Of a stretch of DNA of 64,000 bases, positions 27,027 to 38,329 are shown in pieces. The notes under the pieces are model-generated. The model was given only the letters and a program-made list of their open reading frames with translations. It was not told the DNA's origin and made no database searches. The position numbers and the translations under genes are program-made. The stretch's first letter is position 1. Every line of letters begins with the position of its first letter. This DNA comes from Oceanisphaera profunda (GTDB taxonomy: Bacteria > Pseudomonadota > Gammaproteobacteria > Enterobacterales > Aeromonadaceae), in NCBI RefSeq assembly GCF_002157895.1, contig NZ_CP021377.1, forward strand, positions 2,728,001 through 2,792,000, in the 5' to 3' direction.

Positions 27027-27511
27027 TAGAACGACAAACGGTTCAGCTGGCGGACAATTTGCTCGGCCGCTTCCCGCTCCATTTGTTCATGCAATTGTTT
27101 TTGCTCTCGGCTTGAGGCCAGCGCCTGGGCTGACTTATCAAGAAAGCTGCGGTTAAAGGTGACGTTAAACACTTGGCGCGACTCGTCCGGCATATCCAGC
27201 GTAAAGCGGGTGCCAAAACGGCTCGCGTATTCCAATGCCGCCACTTGGCTGTTAACCGAGGCCACGGTATTGCTCAAACCCACCCCAGTAATGCTCAAGA
27301 TAGGCGCACCAGAGCCCGGTGACACCAGCTCGGCACCGGCGCGTTGTAAGCGTGCTGCCACTAACCGATAAAACTGGCTCTTGTCGTCGCCCACTAAGGC
27401 AAGTTGGCGTAACTCAGGTGCTAAGTTTTCGCCGCCTCTGAGTTGAAAACCACAACCGACTAGCAGCAAGGTCAGCAATACTAAGGCCGTGGCTTTAATC
27501 GATGTGAACAT
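27026..27511 (-). CDS. lptE: LPS-assembly lipoprotein LptE
   Basis: A 161-residue outer-membrane lipoprotein that plugs the LptD barrel and helps deliver lipopolysaccharide to the cell surface. The lipobox LLVGCGFQLRG places the acylated Cys at residue 20; GFQLRG right after it is the LptE hallmark. The order leuS-lptE-holA is conserved in gammaproteobacteria. Confidence 0.95.
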   Translation of the reverse strand: MFTSIKATALVLLTLLLVGCGFQLRGGENLAPELRQLALVGDDKSQFYRLVAARLQRAGAELVSPGSGAPILSITGVGLSNTVASVNSQVAALEYASRFGTRFTLDMPDESRQVFNVTFNRSFLDKSAQALASSREQKQLHEQMEREAAEQIVRQLNRLSF

Positions 27512-27565
27512 GAAGATTCCTCAAAGAAAGCACCAAGCGCCATGCGCCGAGCACCAAGCTAAAAC

Positions 27566-27603
27566 TAAACCGAGCACCTTAATATACATGGGCGCTCGGT
27601 TTG
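27566..27603 (-). terminator. Hairpin downstream of leuS
   Basis: AAACCGAGC and GCTCGGTTT form a 9-bp stem around an 18-base loop between leuS and lptE. The trailing U tract on the minus strand is weak, so it may attenuate rather than stop. Confidence 0.5.
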
Positions 27604-27643
27604 TCTTACAGCGTATAGCTTAAAGCGTACCGCTGTTCGTTAA

Positions 27644-30238
27644 TCAGTTAGCCACAATATTCAGCAGCTTGCCGGGGATGTAAATCACCTTGCGCACGGT
27701 TTTATCCGTTAAGTGACGAGACACGTTTTCATCCGCTTGAGCAATGGCGCTCACCGCGTCTTGGTCTGCATCGGCGGCCACGGTAATTTTACCGCGTACC
27801 TTACCGTTCACTTGCACTACGACCAATTTTTCGTCTTCCACTAACGCTTGGGCATCAACTACAGGCCAAGGTGCATGGTCGATATCTTGCTGGCCCAATG
27901 CTTGCCACAACTCAAAGCAAGTGTGGGGGATAATCGGGTGCAGCATCACGGTAATAGCCACCAGCGCTTCTTGTAAAAGAGCACGGTTTTGCGCGTCTGA
28001 GGTATCAACTTTAGTCAGCTTGTTCATCAGCTCCATCACAGCGGCAATGGCGGTGTTAAAGGTCTGACGACGGCCGATATCATCGCTCACTTTGGCAATG
28101 GTCTTGTGCACGTCACGGCGCAGTGCTTTTTGCTCACCGCTTAAGCTGGCGATATCAAGCTCAGCCACTGATCCCAGTGCTTGATGTTCAAACACTAAAC
28201 GCCATAAGCGTTTAATAAAGCGCTGGGCGCCTTCTACACCTGAGTCTGACCATTCCAGCGTCATATCCGCAGGAGCGGCAAACATCATAAACAAACGCAC
28301 GGTGTCGGCGCCGTATTTATCAATCATGGTCTGCGGGTCGATACCGTTGTTCTTCGACTTAGACATCTTGGTCATGCCGGTATGAACCAGCTCGTGACCC
28401 TCTGAGTCCAGTGCCTTTTGAATACGGCCTTTTTCATCGCGCTCAAGCTTTACGTCTAATGGGCTAACCCAAGTACGTGCGCCTTTTTCATCGGTGTGGT
28501 AGAAAGCATCCGCCAATACCATGCCTTGGCACAATAAACGCTTGAACGGCTCGTCAGAAGTCACAAGACCGGTGTCGCGCAGCAACTTATGGAAGAAGCG
28601 GGCGTACAACAGGTGCATACAGGCGTGTTCGATACCGCCGATATATTGATCCACCGGCAACCAGTAGTTGGCCTTTTCTGGATCTAACATGCCTTTATCG
28701 TAATCTGGGCTGCAATAGCGCGCGTAATACCAAGACGACTCCATAAAGGTGTCGAAGGTATCGGTTTCGCGCAGTGCAGGCTGACCGTTATAGGTGGTTT
28801 TCGCCCACTCAGGATCCGCCTTGATGGGGCTTTGAATGCCGTCCATTACTACGTCTTCTGGCAGTATCACTGGCAAGTCTGCCTCTGGCACGCCCACTAC
28901 TGAGCCGTCTTCCAGGGTCAACATCGGGATCGGCGCACCCCAATAGCGCTGGCGGCTCACGCCCCAGTCACGCAGGCGGTAATTCACCGTACGTTGCCCA
29001 AGTTTTTTCTCGATTAAGGTATCGGCAATCGCATCGAAGGCCGCTTGAAACTCCAAACCATCAAACTGCTCGGAGTTAAATAACACGCCTTGCTCGGTAA
29101 AGGCCTCCACGCTGATATCAAGCTCGGTGCCATCAGCTGGCTTAATAACAGGGATAATATCCAAGCCATATTGGTTGGCAAATTCAAAGTCGCGCTCATC
29201 GTGAGCAGGTACTGACATTACAGCACCTGAGCCGTAATCCATCAGTACGAAGTTGGCGACCCAAATCGGCACTCGCTTGCCGGTTAATGGGTGCTCGGCG
29301 TACAGGCCAGTCGCCATGCCTTTTTTGTCCATGGTGGCCATGTCGGCTTCGGCCACTTTGCTGTTGTGCTTACACTCGTCAACAAAGGCACTCAGCGCTG
29401 GGTTATTAGCCGCAGCTTGAGCGGCCAGCGGGTGACCGGCAGCGATGCCCACATAAGTCACACCAAATAAGGTATCGGGACGGGTGGTGTACACATCAAA
29501 CGACTGGTCTTGCTCGCTTGTTTGGTCAGCTACGGCGAAGGTTAAGGTCACGCCTTCGCTGCGGCCAATCCAGTTGCGCTGCATGGCTTTAACTTGCTCT
29601 GGCCACTCGTCCAGATTATCCAGCTCGCTCAGCAGCTCGTCTGCATAATCGGTGATCTTAATAAACCACTGGGGGATTTCTTTGCGCTCAACCGGTGAGT
29701 CACAACGCCAGCAACAGCCGTCGTTTACCTGCTCGTTGGCCAGTACGGTTTCATCGTTAGGACACCAGTTAACCGATGACGTCTTCTTGTACACCAAGCC
29801 TTGGTCATACAATTTAGTGAAGAACCACTGCTCCCAACGGTAATATTCTGGGTCACAGGTGGCAAACTCGCGATTCCAGTCATAACCAAAGCCCAAACGC
29901 TTGAGCTGGTTTTTCATGTAGTCGATATTTTCGTAAGTCCAAGGCGCAGGGGAGGTCTTGTTATTGATGGCCGCGTTCTCGGCAGGCAGGCCAAATGCGT
30001 CCCAACCTATGGGCTGCATAACATTTTTACCTTGCAGGCGTTGATAGCGCGAGATAACGTCACCTATGGTGTAGTTACGTACATGCCCCATGTGCAGTCG
30101 GCCGGAGGGATAAGGAAACATGGAGAGGCAGTAGAACTTCTCTTTATCTGCTTGTTCGGTGGCCTTAAAGGTCTGCTGGTCTGCCCACAAGCCTTGTACT
30201 TTGGGCTCAATGTTTTGGGGAATGTATTGCTCTTGCAT
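27644..30238 (-). CDS. leuS: Leucyl-tRNA synthetase
   Basis: An 864-residue class I synthetase charging tRNA-Leu. The HIGH motif appears as [17 protein letters not shown] near 48 and KMSKS as [13 protein letters not shown] near 618; the inserted editing domain (about 220-410) contains [13 protein letters not shown]. The start [15 protein letters not shown] at 30238 matches the family; the longer frame adds 18 residues without similarity. A tRNA-Leu gene is in the tRNA operon at 39 kb. Confidence 0.97.
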   Translation of the reverse strand: MQEQYIPQNIEPKVQGLWADQQTFKATEQADKEKFYCLSMFPYPSGRLHMGHVRNYTIGDVISRYQRLQGKNVMQPIGWDAFGLPAENAAINNKTSPAPWTYENIDYMKNQLKRLGFGYDWNREFATCDPEYYRWEQWFFTKLYDQGLVYKKTSSVNWCPNDETVLANEQVNDGCCWRCDSPVERKEIPQWFIKITDYADELLSELDNLDEWPEQVKAMQRNWIGRSEGVTLTFAVADQTSEQDQSFDVYTTRPDTLFGVTYVGIAAGHPLAAQAAANNPALSAFVDECKHNSKVAEADMATMDKKGMATGLYAEHPLTGKRVPIWVANFVLMDYGSGAVMSVPAHDERDFEFANQYGLDIIPVIKPADGTELDISVEAFTEQGVLFNSEQFDGLEFQAAFDAIADTLIEKKLGQRTVNYRLRDWGVSRQRYWGAPIPMLTLEDGSVVGVPEADLPVILPEDVVMDGIQSPIKADPEWAKTTYNGQPALRETDTFDTFMESSWYYARYCSPDYDKGMLDPEKANYWLPVDQYIGGIEHACMHLLYARFFHKLLRDTGLVTSDEPFKRLLCQGMVLADAFYHTDEKGARTWVSPLDVKLERDEKGRIQKALDSEGHELVHTGMTKMSKSKNNGIDPQTMIDKYGADTVRLFMMFAAPADMTLEWSDSGVEGAQRFIKRLWRLVFEHQALGSVAELDIASLSGEQKALRRDVHKTIAKVSDDIGRRQTFNTAIAAVMELMNKLTKVDTSDAQNRALLQEALVAITVMLHPIIPHTCFELWQALGQQDIDHAPWPVVDAQALVEDEKLVVVQVNGKVRGKITVAADADQDAVSAIAQADENVSRHLTDKTVRKVIYIPGKLLNIVAN

Positions 30239-30361
30239 TAGTGACATCCGGATCTGAGAAATGGGTGATAAACCACGGCGATATATCGACATAGAATACC
30301 CTAGGGGGGAAAGGCAACAATAGCCGCCCCTTAGTGCTGACTATCTTAAGGGAGAATGCGC

Positions 30362-30847
30362 ATGGATAACCAAGATCATAAAAAGAAAAAAGGTTATGAC
30401 GAGTTTGTGGCTGAGTTACAAAAACGTTGGCAAGAAAGCGACAATGTCAGTATTAAAGAGCTGGTCAATACCACGCACGCCTACATGGAAGCAGTCAGTG
30501 ATCTGACCAAAGATGAATTAGCGCTGATTGCCGAATACGTGAAACGCGACTTAGTGGAGTTAGAAGACAGCGGCGATGAGTTTCGAGATAGTCTTTATTA
30601 TCGACGCATCAAAGAAACGGTCTGGGGCTGGTTGTCGGATATTACCGATAAAAGCCAGCTGGAATGGCACGAGCTGGCCACTGAGTTAAAACAACACGGT
30701 GAGTACCAAGCCGGCGACGTAGTCGGCCCCGGCCGCTTTGACTGCACCTTATGCGCCCACTCCCACGAAGTGACGCACCCAGAAGTGCTGACCACATGTT
30801 TAGAGTGCAACCACAGCCACTTTATCCGCCGACCGTTGGCGGTTTAA
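30362..30847 (+). CDS. ybeL: Zinc ribbon protein YbeL (DUF1451)
   Basis: A 161-residue acidic protein. A helical N-terminal domain is followed by a C-terminal zinc ribbon with CTLC (in RFDCTLCAHSHEV) and CLEC (TTCLECNHSHF). The second ATG (30362) is chosen because GGAG lies 7 bases before it. In E. coli ybeL is also divergent from leuS. Function is not established. Confidence 0.9.
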   Translation: MDNQDHKKKKGYDEFVAELQKRWQESDNVSIKELVNTTHAYMEAVSDLTKDELALIAEYVKRDLVELEDSGDEFRDSLYYRRIKETVWGWLSDITDKSQLEWHELATELKQHGEYQAGDVVGPGRFDCTLCAHSHEVTHPEVLTTCLECNHSHFIRRPLAV

Positions 30848-30903
30848 CAGACAGCGCCGAGCACCAAGCGCCCCAGCTAAAAAAGAGCGAGTGAGGGGGA
30901 CAA

Positions 30904-30936
30904 CACCGAACTTGCAGGCTCGGTGATTGTTTTTAA
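30904..30936 (+). terminator. Terminator downstream of ybeL
   Basis: CACCGA (30904-30909) pairs with TCGGTG (30920-30925), followed by ATTGTTTTT. Confidence 0.55.
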
Positions 30937-30965
30937 GCAGGGCGCTGTTACCTAAATATTGCACG

Positions 30966-31118
30966 AATGTAGAAGCCGCTTAAGCTGGCTGGTGGCGCGC
31001 AGCGGCACGCTAAACGTCGAACATCAGAGCGTGTACAAATGTAGTCCGGATATTTGGGATTAGCGCATTTTTTAGTTTTGTTACACAAAACCGGCCGGCT
31101 AAAGGCGGCCTCTACGAG
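30966..31118. repeat. REPIN-like inverted pair of REP hairpins
   Basis: TGTAGAAGCCGCTTAAGCTG at the left faces CCGGCTAAAGGCGGCCTCTA at the right, two REP units in inverted orientation about 100 bases apart. It fills the 30848-31239 gap between ybeL and lnt with two terminators; no gene was seen. Confidence 0.6.
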
Positions 31119-31170
31119 GTCGGGTATTTTTGTTAAAACCGCAATATCTGTTTTTTTACAGTTAAAAAAA

Positions 31171-31193
31171 ACGCCGCATCATGTGATGCGGCG
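31171..31193 (-). terminator. Terminator of the lnt operon
   Basis: ACGCCGCATCA and TGATGCGGCGT form a perfect 11-bp stem with a two-base centre, with seven A before and five T after it. It lies about 45 bases beyond the lnt stop and can act in both directions. Confidence 0.9.
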
Positions 31194-31239
31194 TTTTTGT
31201 ATCTCACTGGGCGCTTGATGCTTAGCGCCGGGCGCTGCG

Positions 31240-32790
31240 TTAGCTTCTGGCTCTATTTCTCAGGTTTTGTTGAGCGGCTAACCGTTGTTGGCGGCCGTAA
31301 AACTGGCGGCGGCCTTGGGTGATGCCCACCAGTCCACTGATCAGTAACCACGCTAGCAACGGCATGCTGCCAAAGCGGGCATAAGGGGTGAGGCCCGTCA
31401 TGCCGGTGACGTTGGCTTGTAACACGCCGGTCTCAAACTGCGGCAAGCTGGCGGTGATCTGGCCTTTTTCATCCGTGACCAGCGTAACCCCATTATTGGT
31501 GGCACGAATTAACGGTCGACCTAGCTCAAGGGCGCGCATGCGGGCAATTTCTTGATGCTGCCAAGGACCAATTGATTGACCAAACCAAGTATCGTTAGAC
31601 ACGGTCAACAGATAATCTGTGTTTGGTTTCATGTTGGCGCGCACTAAACCGGGGAAGGCCACTTCATAACAAATAGCCACGCTGAGCTGTTGACCGGCTG
31701 CGGTTAAGTCCGGCTGATTTGCCTTGCCGCGCGCAAAAGACGACATCGGCAAGTTAAAAAACGGCGCTATAGGGCGCAACAAGTCGCCAAATGGCACAAA
31801 CTCGCCCACCGGTACTAGGTGCTGCTTGTAATAACGATTGCTGTGTTCCATCTCATAAGGAACCGCATTCTTTCCTAGCGTGATCACAGAGTTATACATA
31901 TCGCCTGAGCTGGGCTCGGACACTAAACCGGTGATCAAGCTTTGGCCACGATCGCGCATCATCAGATCCACTTGCTCTAACCAAGGTGCCAATTGTTGCT
32001 CTGTACTGGGCAAAGCGGACTCAGGCCAGATCACCACATCGGCATCGCGCTCTGGCAAAGTAAGGCTAATATAGCGTTCTAAGCTTTGCTCTAATTGCCC
32101 CGGGATCCACTTTAGCGATTGCTCAATATTACCCTGTACCAAAGCAAAGCGGCTTTCTTGAGTGGGGGTGACCCATTGTACAAAGTTGCTGCTAAAGGCG
32201 AGGCCCCACAGCGCGATGGCGGCCACACCCGGCCACCAAGTAGGGCGGCGTTGTAGCAATAACCAAGCGGTAGCGGCAGTAAAGGTCAGCAACCAGCTGA
32301 TGCCTTGTACACCCATAATGGGTGCCAAGCCTGCCAGTGGGCCTTCTAATTGACTGTAACCAAACCATAACCAAGGAAAGCCGGTCATTACCCAGCCCCG
32401 TAACCAGTCGGCGGCTATCAGCAAGGCGGGTAACACTAATAGCACCCGCCAAGTACGAGAGGGCACTAAGCGTTGGGCCAGCCAAATGGCGGCAGCCGTG
32501 TACAAACTTAAATACGCCGCTAACAGCGCCACCAGCAAGAAGGCCGCCCATAATGGCATGCCCCCAAAAATGGTCATGCTGTTATGGATCCACCATAAGC
32601 CAACTAAATAAAAACCCATGGCCCAGATAAAGCTGCGGCGCGCGGCCTTGCCGGGGCTTAGTGTTTGGGTGCTGGCGTATAAGCCAAATAAAGATACCAG
32701 TGCTAACGGCCAGTAACCGAAAGGGCTAAAGGCGTAAACGCCAAGAGCCCCGCTCAGCAGGGCCCCAAGGCTAGATAAAAAGTGGCGCAC
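31240..32790 (-). CDS. lnt: Apolipoprotein N-acyltransferase
   Basis: A 516-residue inner-membrane enzyme adding the third acyl chain to the N-terminal Cys of lipoproteins. About six N-terminal helices precede a nitrilase-like domain with the Glu-Lys-Cys triad: Glu near 256 in VVIWPESALP, Lys in the HLVPVGEFVPFG region and Cys near 373 in VAICYEVAFP. It is the last gene of the ybeZ-ybeY-corC-lnt operon. Lipoproteins it could process here include LptE, LolB, RlpA and the YceB-like protein. Confidence 0.96.
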   Translation of the reverse strand: MRHFLSSLGALLSGALGVYAFSPFGYWPLALVSLFGLYASTQTLSPGKAARRSFIWAMGFYLVGLWWIHNSMTIFGGMPLWAAFLLVALLAAYLSLYTAAAIWLAQRLVPSRTWRVLLVLPALLIAADWLRGWVMTGFPWLWFGYSQLEGPLAGLAPIMGVQGISWLLTFTAATAWLLLQRRPTWWPGVAAIALWGLAFSSNFVQWVTPTQESRFALVQGNIEQSLKWIPGQLEQSLERYISLTLPERDADVVIWPESALPSTEQQLAPWLEQVDLMMRDRGQSLITGLVSEPSSGDMYNSVITLGKNAVPYEMEHSNRYYKQHLVPVGEFVPFGDLLRPIAPFFNLPMSSFARGKANQPDLTAAGQQLSVAICYEVAFPGLVRANMKPNTDYLLTVSNDTWFGQSIGPWQHQEIARMRALELGRPLIRATNNGVTLVTDEKGQITASLPQFETGVLQANVTGMTGLTPYARFGSMPLLAWLLISGLVGITQGRRQFYGRQQRLAAQQNLRNRARS

Positions 32791-32792
32791 GT

Positions 32793-33674
32793 TTATATGT
32801 TTTCCGAAGTGGAGGATTCCTGATTACTGGGGAGCTTAACTTGTAATTGCAGCAAACGTCGACGATCGGTGTGCGCTACTTTAAAGATAAAGCCGTTGAT
32901 TTCGAGCTGTTCACCTTTAGCGGGCAAGTGACCAAAGGCGTGCATGACTAAGCCACCTACGGTATCTGCCTCTTCGTCACTAAAGTCGGTATTAAAATAT
33001 TCATTAAAGTCTTCGATGTCGGTCAATGCCGCTACCGCATACACCCGCGACGTAATTTGACGGATTTCAGCACATTCTTCAGCATCAAACTCGTCTTCAA
33101 TATCGCCGACGATAAGCTCCAGAATGTCTTCTATGGTCACTAACCCGGAGACGCCGCCAAACTCATCCACCACGATCGCCATGTGATAGCGTTCTTGACG
33201 AAATTCTTTGAGCAGCTTATCGAGACGCTTACTTTCTGGCACCACCACTGCGGTGCGCAGTATCTTGTCGATGGTGAAGGTATCGTCATTAAGGCCAAAG
33301 CCGTATTGCAGCAGATCCTTGGCCAGCAATATGCCCTCTATGTGGTCTTTATCTTCATTGACCACCGGGAAGCGCGAATGAGTAGATTCGATGATCATGG
33401 GCAAAAATGAAGACACAGGTTGGGATTTCTCCACCGTCACCATTTGCGAGCGGGGGATCATAATGTCTCGCACCCTTAGCTCGCTCACCTCGAGTACGCC
33501 TTCAATCATATCTTTGGTGTCTTGATCGATCAGCTCTCGCTGACTGGCTTCCATGATCACTTCTACTAATTCTTCGCGATTCTTCGGTTCGCCCTGAAAA
33601 AGCTGACCCAGCTTTTCTAGCCAGTTTTTCTTACTGGACGAACCGTGTTCAGAGTTCGAATTATCGTCGCTCAT
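32793..33674 (-). CDS. corC: CBS-domain protein CorC/YbeX
   Basis: A 293-residue cytoplasmic protein with two CBS domains (about 65-185, including [16 protein letters not shown]) and a C-terminal CorC/HlyC transporter-associated domain (about 205-285). It lacks the DUF21 membrane domain of larger relatives. Linked to magnesium/cobalt efflux and, more recently, to ribosome-related phenotypes in E. coli. It starts 9 bases after the ybeY stop and ends 2 bases before lnt. Confidence 0.94.
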   Translation of the reverse strand: MSDDNSNSEHGSSSKKNWLEKLGQLFQGEPKNREELVEVIMEASQRELIDQDTKDMIEGVLEVSELRVRDIMIPRSQMVTVEKSQPVSSFLPMIIESTHSRFPVVNEDKDHIEGILLAKDLLQYGFGLNDDTFTIDKILRTAVVVPESKRLDKLLKEFRQERYHMAIVVDEFGGVSGLVTIEDILELIVGDIEDEFDAEECAEIRQITSRVYAVAALTDIEDFNEYFNTDFSDEEADTVGGLVMHAFGHLPAKGEQLEINGFIFKVAHTDRRRLLQLQVKLPSNQESSTSENI

Positions 33675-33683
33675 TGACCTAAT

Positions 33684-34148
33684 TTAACCTTCATCATCTA
33701 AGTAGGGATTGGCAAAGCCAAGGGTAGCCAAAATGGCAATTTCTTTCGCTTCCATTATCTCGGCTTCATCATCCTTAATATGGTCAAAGCCCAGTAAATG
33801 CAAGCAACCGTGTACCACCATGTGTGCCCAATGGGCGGTGAGCGGTTTATGTTGTTCTAGTGCTTCGCGCTCCACCACTTGGCGACAAATCACCAAGTCA
33901 CCCAATAAGGGCAGTTCAATGCCGAGCGGCGCGTCAAAAGGGAAAGATAACACATTAGTGGACTTATCTTTACCGCGATAATCGTAATTGAGCTGGCGAC
34001 TTTCTGCTTCGTCCACCAAACGTACCGTGACTTCCGCCTCTTCGCGCTCATTAAGCAGCGCGGCTTGCAGCCAAATTTCAAGTTCAGACTCGCTGGGCAA
34101 GCCCGGTGCTTCGTCACAGGCCAGCTGTAAATCTAACCACAAATTCAT
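33684..34148 (-). CDS. ybeY: Endoribonuclease YbeY
   Basis: A 154-residue zinc-dependent RNase for 16S rRNA 3' end maturation and ribosome quality control. The metal site H3xH5xH is complete: His113, His117 and His123 in [15 protein letters not shown]. Its ATG overlaps the ybeZ stop codon by 4 bases, indicating coupled translation. Confidence 0.97.
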   Translation of the reverse strand: MNLWLDLQLACDEAPGLPSESELEIWLQAALLNEREEAEVTVRLVDEAESRQLNYDYRGKDKSTNVLSFPFDAPLGIELPLLGDLVICRQVVEREALEQHKPLTAHWAHMVVHGCLHLLGFDHIKDDEAEIMEAKEIAILATLGFANPYLDDEG

Positions 34149-35188
34149 GATGTTACCTTGTTATCTGGCGGTGCCTGATCGTTGAGCTTAGCTTGTTGGT
34201 GGTCGAAGGCTTCATAGGCCCGCACAATGCGCGCCACTACGGGGTGGCGTACGACGTCTTCGGCATGAAAGAAGTTAAAAGACAGGCCTTCAACGCCGTC
34301 GAGTACGTCCATCGCATGGCGCAAGCCAGACTTGGTATGACGCGGCAAATCCACTTGGGTAATGTCGCCGGTGACTACGGCCCGAGAGTTAAAGCCGATG
34401 CGCGTTAAAAACATCTTCATCTGCTCAAGAGTGGTATTTTGGCTTTCATCGAGAATAATAAAAGCATCATTCAAGGTGCGACCACGCATATACGCCAAAG
34501 GAGCGATTTCAATCACGTTGCGCTCAATCAGCTTTTCGACTTGCTCAAAGCCGAGCATTTCAAATAAGGCGTCATACAGCGGGCGCAAATAAGGATCGAC
34601 CTTTTTGCTTAAATCCCCCGGCAAGAAACCCAGTTTTTCACCGGCCTCAACGGCAGGGCGCGTTAATAAGATGCGGCGTACTTCTTGGCGTTCCAGCGCA
34701 TCGACGGCGGCCGCTACCGCCAGGTACGTTTTACCGGTACCCGCAGGGCCAATACCAAAGGTAATATCGTGGCTGGAGATATGCGCCATATAGTGGGCTT
34801 GGCTGGCAGTGCGCGGTTTAATCAGCCCACGTTTGGTTTTAATATTTACCGTCTTGCCGTACAGGTGTTCGATATCTGGGGTGTCATCTTGGTCTAACAC
34901 TTGGCTTTCTTTAATGGCCAAATGCACCAATTCTGGGGTGATATCGGGCACAGCTTGGCCGCGTAAGGCTTGTGTTTCCACATACAAGTGCTTTAACAAG
35001 TGCGCGCCAATATTGACCTGAGCGGTACGACCGGTCAGGGTGAAATATTGATTATGATAATTAATTTCTATGCCTAAACGGCGCTCTAATTGTTTGATGT
35101 TGTCATCAAGTGGGCCACAGAGACTGGCCAAACGCGCGCCATCGGCAGGCGCTAATTCAAGTTCTACAGTGGTAACAGTAGGTGACAA
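34145..35188 (-). CDS. ybeZ: PhoH-like ATPase YbeZ
   Basis: A 347-residue P-loop ATPase. Walker A is GPAGTGKT (147-154) and Walker [12 protein letters not shown]. It acts with YbeY in RNA metabolism. An N-terminal KH-like region (about 35-100) precedes the ATPase. It is the first gene of the operon after miaB, separated from it by a heptad inverted repeat (35205-35300). Confidence 0.95.
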   Translation of the reverse strand: MSPTVTTVELELAPADGARLASLCGPLDDNIKQLERRLGIEINYHNQYFTLTGRTAQVNIGAHLLKHLYVETQALRGQAVPDITPELVHLAIKESQVLDQDDTPDIEHLYGKTVNIKTKRGLIKPRTASQAHYMAHISSHDITFGIGPAGTGKTYLAVAAAVDALERQEVRRILLTRPAVEAGEKLGFLPGDLSKKVDPYLRPLYDALFEMLGFEQVEKLIERNVIEIAPLAYMRGRTLNDAFIILDESQNTTLEQMKMFLTRIGFNSRAVVTGDITQVDLPRHTKSGLRHAMDVLDGVEGLSFNFFHAEDVVRHPVVARIVRAYEAFDHQQAKLNDQAPPDNKVTS

Positions 35189-35204
35189 AATAACTCCTGC
35201 TATT

Positions 35205-35300
35205 CAATAAAGGTGAGGAGTAAATCGTGAGGCGAGAGGAGAAACCTCCTTACCTGACTCTTTACTCCTCAATCTTTACGCCTCACACCTCACGCATCAC
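35205..35300. repeat. Inverted pair of degenerate GTGAGG heptad tracts
   Basis: GTGAGGAGTAAATCGTGAGG (35211 on) and the opposite-sense CTTTACTCCTCA, CGCCTCACACCTCACGC (35260-35296) could form an imperfect stem between miaB and ybeZ. Confidence 0.55.
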
Positions 35301-35314
35301 TTATTGCGGGGGAG

Positions 35315-36745
35315 TTAAGGCGTAAACGTCGCGACGCCGACTGCATCGGGCACGCCATCGGGGCGGCGGCCTAAAATGCTCTGGGGCGAGGTTTGTACGC
35401 GCAGACCCATCTCGTCTTCACCGCGGATAAACTTACCGCGTAAGCTGTTAGGTCTGGCTTCGATAATTTCTACGTCAGCAAAGCCGCCAATTAAGGTGTG
35501 CGCACCTTCAAAGTTCACCACACGGTTATTTTCGGTGCGACCACGTAGCTCCATGGGATCCATTTTCGAAGGGCCTTCCACCAGAATACGCTGGGTCGTG
35601 CCCAACATCTGACGGCTGATCAGCTGTGCTTGATTATTGATCAAGGTTTGCAAACGCGCCAAGCGGGCTTTCTTCTCTTCCAGTGGCACATCATCAGGCA
35701 AGTCGGCCGCCGGTGTACCCGGACGAGCGCTAAAGATAAAGCTATAGCTTAGGTCAAAGCCCACATCTTCAATTAGCTTGATGGTACGCTCAAAGTCGTC
35801 CTCATCTTCACCGGGAAAACCGATAATAAAATCAGAGCTGACAGTAACATCCGGGCGTACCGCACGCAGACGACGAATTTTGGACTTATATTCCAGCGCC
35901 GTGTGTGCGCGTTTCATCAGCGTTAAGATACGATCCGAGCCACTTTGTACGGGCAGGTGTAAGAAACTCACTAATTCTGGGGTGTCTCTGTAGACCTCAA
36001 TAATGTCGTCAGTAAATTCAATGGGGTGACTGGTGGTGTAACGCACGCGGTCAATACCATCAATAGACGCCACTAAGCGCAATAATTCTGCGAAGCTGCA
36101 AATGCTGCCGTCATGGGTTTCACCACGATAGCCATTGACGTTTTGGCCTAATAAATTCACCTCACGCACGCCTTGGTCGGCAAGCTGGGCGATTTCGTAG
36201 AGCACGTCGTCCATGGGGCGGCTGACTTCTTCGCCGCGGGTATAGGGCACCACGCAAAACGAGCAGTACTTAGAGCAGCCTTCCATGATCGACACGAAGG
36301 CGCTGGCACCTTCTGCGCGGGGCTCGGGCAGGTTGTCGAATTTTTCTATCTCAGGAAAGGAGACGTCTACTTGAGCGCCGTTACCTTCGAGTACAGATTT
36401 GATCATGGCCGGTAGCCGATGCAGCGTTTGCGGACCAAAGACTAAGTCTACGTAATGGGCGCGGGCACGAATGGCCTCACCTTCTTGAGAAGCCACGCAG
36501 CCGCCAACGCCAATCACTAGCTTAGGATTGATCATTTTTAGCGGGCGCCAGCGGCCTAACTGATGAAACACTTTTTCTTGCGCTTTCTCACGAATAGAGC
36601 AGGTGTTTAGCAGTAGGACGTCGGCTTCGGTCGGGTCGTCCGTTAGCTCGTAGCCGTGGGCGGCGTCCAGTAGATCGGCCATCTTAGATGAATCGTATTC
36701 GTTCATCTGACAGCCCCAGGTTTTAATGTGAAGTTTTTTGCTCAT
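35315..36745 (-). CDS. miaB: tRNA-2-methylthio-N6-dimethylallyladenosine synthase
   Basis: A 476-residue radical-SAM methylthiotransferase modifying A37 of tRNAs reading UNN codons. N-terminal cluster cysteines include [11 protein letters not shown] and [13 protein letters not shown]; the radical-SAM motif is CSKYCSFC; a TRAM domain ends the protein. The start [12 protein letters not shown] at 36745 replaces an upstream ATG 16 codons earlier. It is divergent from ubiF, as in E. coli. Confidence 0.97.
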   Translation of the reverse strand: MSKKLHIKTWGCQMNEYDSSKMADLLDAAHGYELTDDPTEADVLLLNTCSIREKAQEKVFHQLGRWRPLKMINPKLVIGVGGCVASQEGEAIRARAHYVDLVFGPQTLHRLPAMIKSVLEGNGAQVDVSFPEIEKFDNLPEPRAEGASAFVSIMEGCSKYCSFCVVPYTRGEEVSRPMDDVLYEIAQLADQGVREVNLLGQNVNGYRGETHDGSICSFAELLRLVASIDGIDRVRYTTSHPIEFTDDIIEVYRDTPELVSFLHLPVQSGSDRILTLMKRAHTALEYKSKIRRLRAVRPDVTVSSDFIIGFPGEDEDDFERTIKLIEDVGFDLSYSFIFSARPGTPAADLPDDVPLEEKKARLARLQTLINNQAQLISRQMLGTTQRILVEGPSKMDPMELRGRTENNRVVNFEGAHTLIGGFADVEIIEARPNSLRGKFIRGEDEMGLRVQTSPQSILGRRPDGVPDAVGVATFTP

Positions 36746-36956
36746 GGCACTCTTGAAATTACGGCCGATATGCCGGTAAAAGTCATACGGCAAGGGACAT
36801 GGGATCAGGCGGGGAATTCTACTCCTTTAAAGCGTCACTGACCAGATAATATCCAATAGACAGGCCGCAGCCCCCGTGGGATGGTGGTCTCAGATAAGCA
36901 CCGAATGTTGGGCGTTTCTACGGTAGAATGGACAAAAAACTACGAGGTGGGCAGTC

Positions 36957-38153
36957 ATGGATATGCAACGGATGGACATGCAACAGGAACAGTGTGACAT
37001 TGCCATTATTGGCGGCGGTATGGTGGGCGCCTTGGCGGCAGCCTTGTTGGCGCCGACAGGGTTGTCGATTCGCGTTATTGAAGCCAAGAGGCCCACGGAG
37101 TTTAGCCCAGAGCAGCCGCGAGATTTGCGAGTATCCGCCATTAGCGCCACCTCGGTTGCTTTATTAGAGCAAGCGGGCGCTTGGGAACGTATTCAAGGCA
37201 TGCGTGCTTGGCCTTATCAGCGCTTAGAAGCCTATGAGTGGCAAGGTTTTCATACGGAATTTACCGCCGCCAGTGTGGGCCGTGAATACTTGGGCTATAT
37301 GGTGGAAAATCGCCTGATCCAACTCGGTCTATGGCAAGCGCTGGCGCAGTGGCCAAACGTGACGCTTGATTGCCCGAATGGCTTAGAAGCACTGCGCCAA
37401 TCCGAGACCAGCGCCACCTTAACGCTCACCCATGGCCAACAGCTGGAAGCACGTTTAGTACTGGCTTGTGACGGCGCTGAGTCTTTTACTCGTCAATTAG
37501 CAAGCATTGGCATTAGTGCTTGGGATTACGGCCAGCAATGCATGCTGATTAGCATCGAAGCCGATCAACTCGAGTCAGATATGACCTGGCAGCAATTCAC
37601 GCCGCAAGGCCCGCGGGCTTTCTTGCCCTTAGGTAGCGATCAAGGCTGTTTAGTGTGGTATGACCAAAAACAGCGGATTCAAGCATTGGCCAAGTTAGAT
37701 AACGACTCGCTTGCCGAGCAAGTGGCTGCGCACTTCCCAACCCGGATGGGCAATTTTAAGGTGTTAAGCAAAGGCAGCTTCCCGCTGCGCCGTCGCCACG
37801 CCAATCAATATGTGAAAGGCCGCGTAGTATTGCTAGGCGATGCGGCACACACCATCAATCCACTAGCAGGGCAGGGCGTGAATCTTGGCTTTAAAGACGT
37901 GGCCGCCATTACAGAGTTGGTGAGCCAAGGTGTGGAGGCACAATTGGATATTGGCTCTGTTGAGCGGTTAGCCCGTTATCAACGCCGCCGCCGACCCGAT
38001 AACCTGTTGATGCAAACCACCATGGATGTTTGCTATCACGCCTTTAGCAATAATATCTTACCGTTGAAGATACTGCGCAACCTTGGCTTAAGTGCCGCCC
38101 AGCGCAGCGGGCCGCTAAAAACTCGCGTCATGAAATATGCGATGGGTTTGTAG
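36957..38153 (+). CDS. ubiF: UbiF-type ubiquinone biosynthesis flavin hydroxylase
   Basis: A 398-residue FAD monooxygenase of the UbiH/UbiF/VisC group. GGGMVGAL lies at 19-26, and GDAAHTINPLAGQGVNLGFKD is the second FAD motif. The position divergent to miaB and followed by the Gln/Leu/Met tRNA cluster is exactly that of E. coli ubiF, which hydroxylates C6 of demethoxyubiquinol; the assignment within the family leans on this context. The start may be a later Met (residue 6 or 8). Confidence 0.9.
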   Translation: MDMQRMDMQQEQCDIAIIGGGMVGALAAALLAPTGLSIRVIEAKRPTEFSPEQPRDLRVSAISATSVALLEQAGAWERIQGMRAWPYQRLEAYEWQGFHTEFTAASVGREYLGYMVENRLIQLGLWQALAQWPNVTLDCPNGLEALRQSETSATLTLTHGQQLEARLVLACDGAESFTRQLASIGISAWDYGQQCMLISIEADQLESDMTWQQFTPQGPRAFLPLGSDQGCLVWYDQKQRIQALAKLDNDSLAEQVAAHFPTRMGNFKVLSKGSFPLRRRHANQYVKGRVVLLGDAAHTINPLAGQGVNLGFKDVAAITELVSQGVEAQLDIGSVERLARYQRRRRPDNLLMQTTMDVCYHAFSNNILPLKILRNLGLSAAQRSGPLKTRVMKYAMGL

Positions 38154-38243
38154 GGCAGCGCCGAGCACCAAGCGCCCTGCGCCCAGCTAAAGATAAACCC
38201 CGAACAGGAAGGCTCAGTTTTTTTGTTTGGTTGGGATATTTAT

Positions 38244-38272
38244 TCCGTCATCCTGACGAAAGTCAGGATCTC
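38244..38272. repeat. Single half of the GCCGTCAT cloverleaf repeat
   Basis: CCGTCATCCTGACGAAAGTCAGGATCTC with a GAAA-type loop. It is one of several repeats filling the 38154-38840 gap after ubiF; no gene was seen there. Confidence 0.7.
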
Positions 38273-38329
38273 TGTGTGATAGCACAATATTGGCTAACGA
38301 GTCGTTGAGATTCTACAGAAGGCTGTGGT

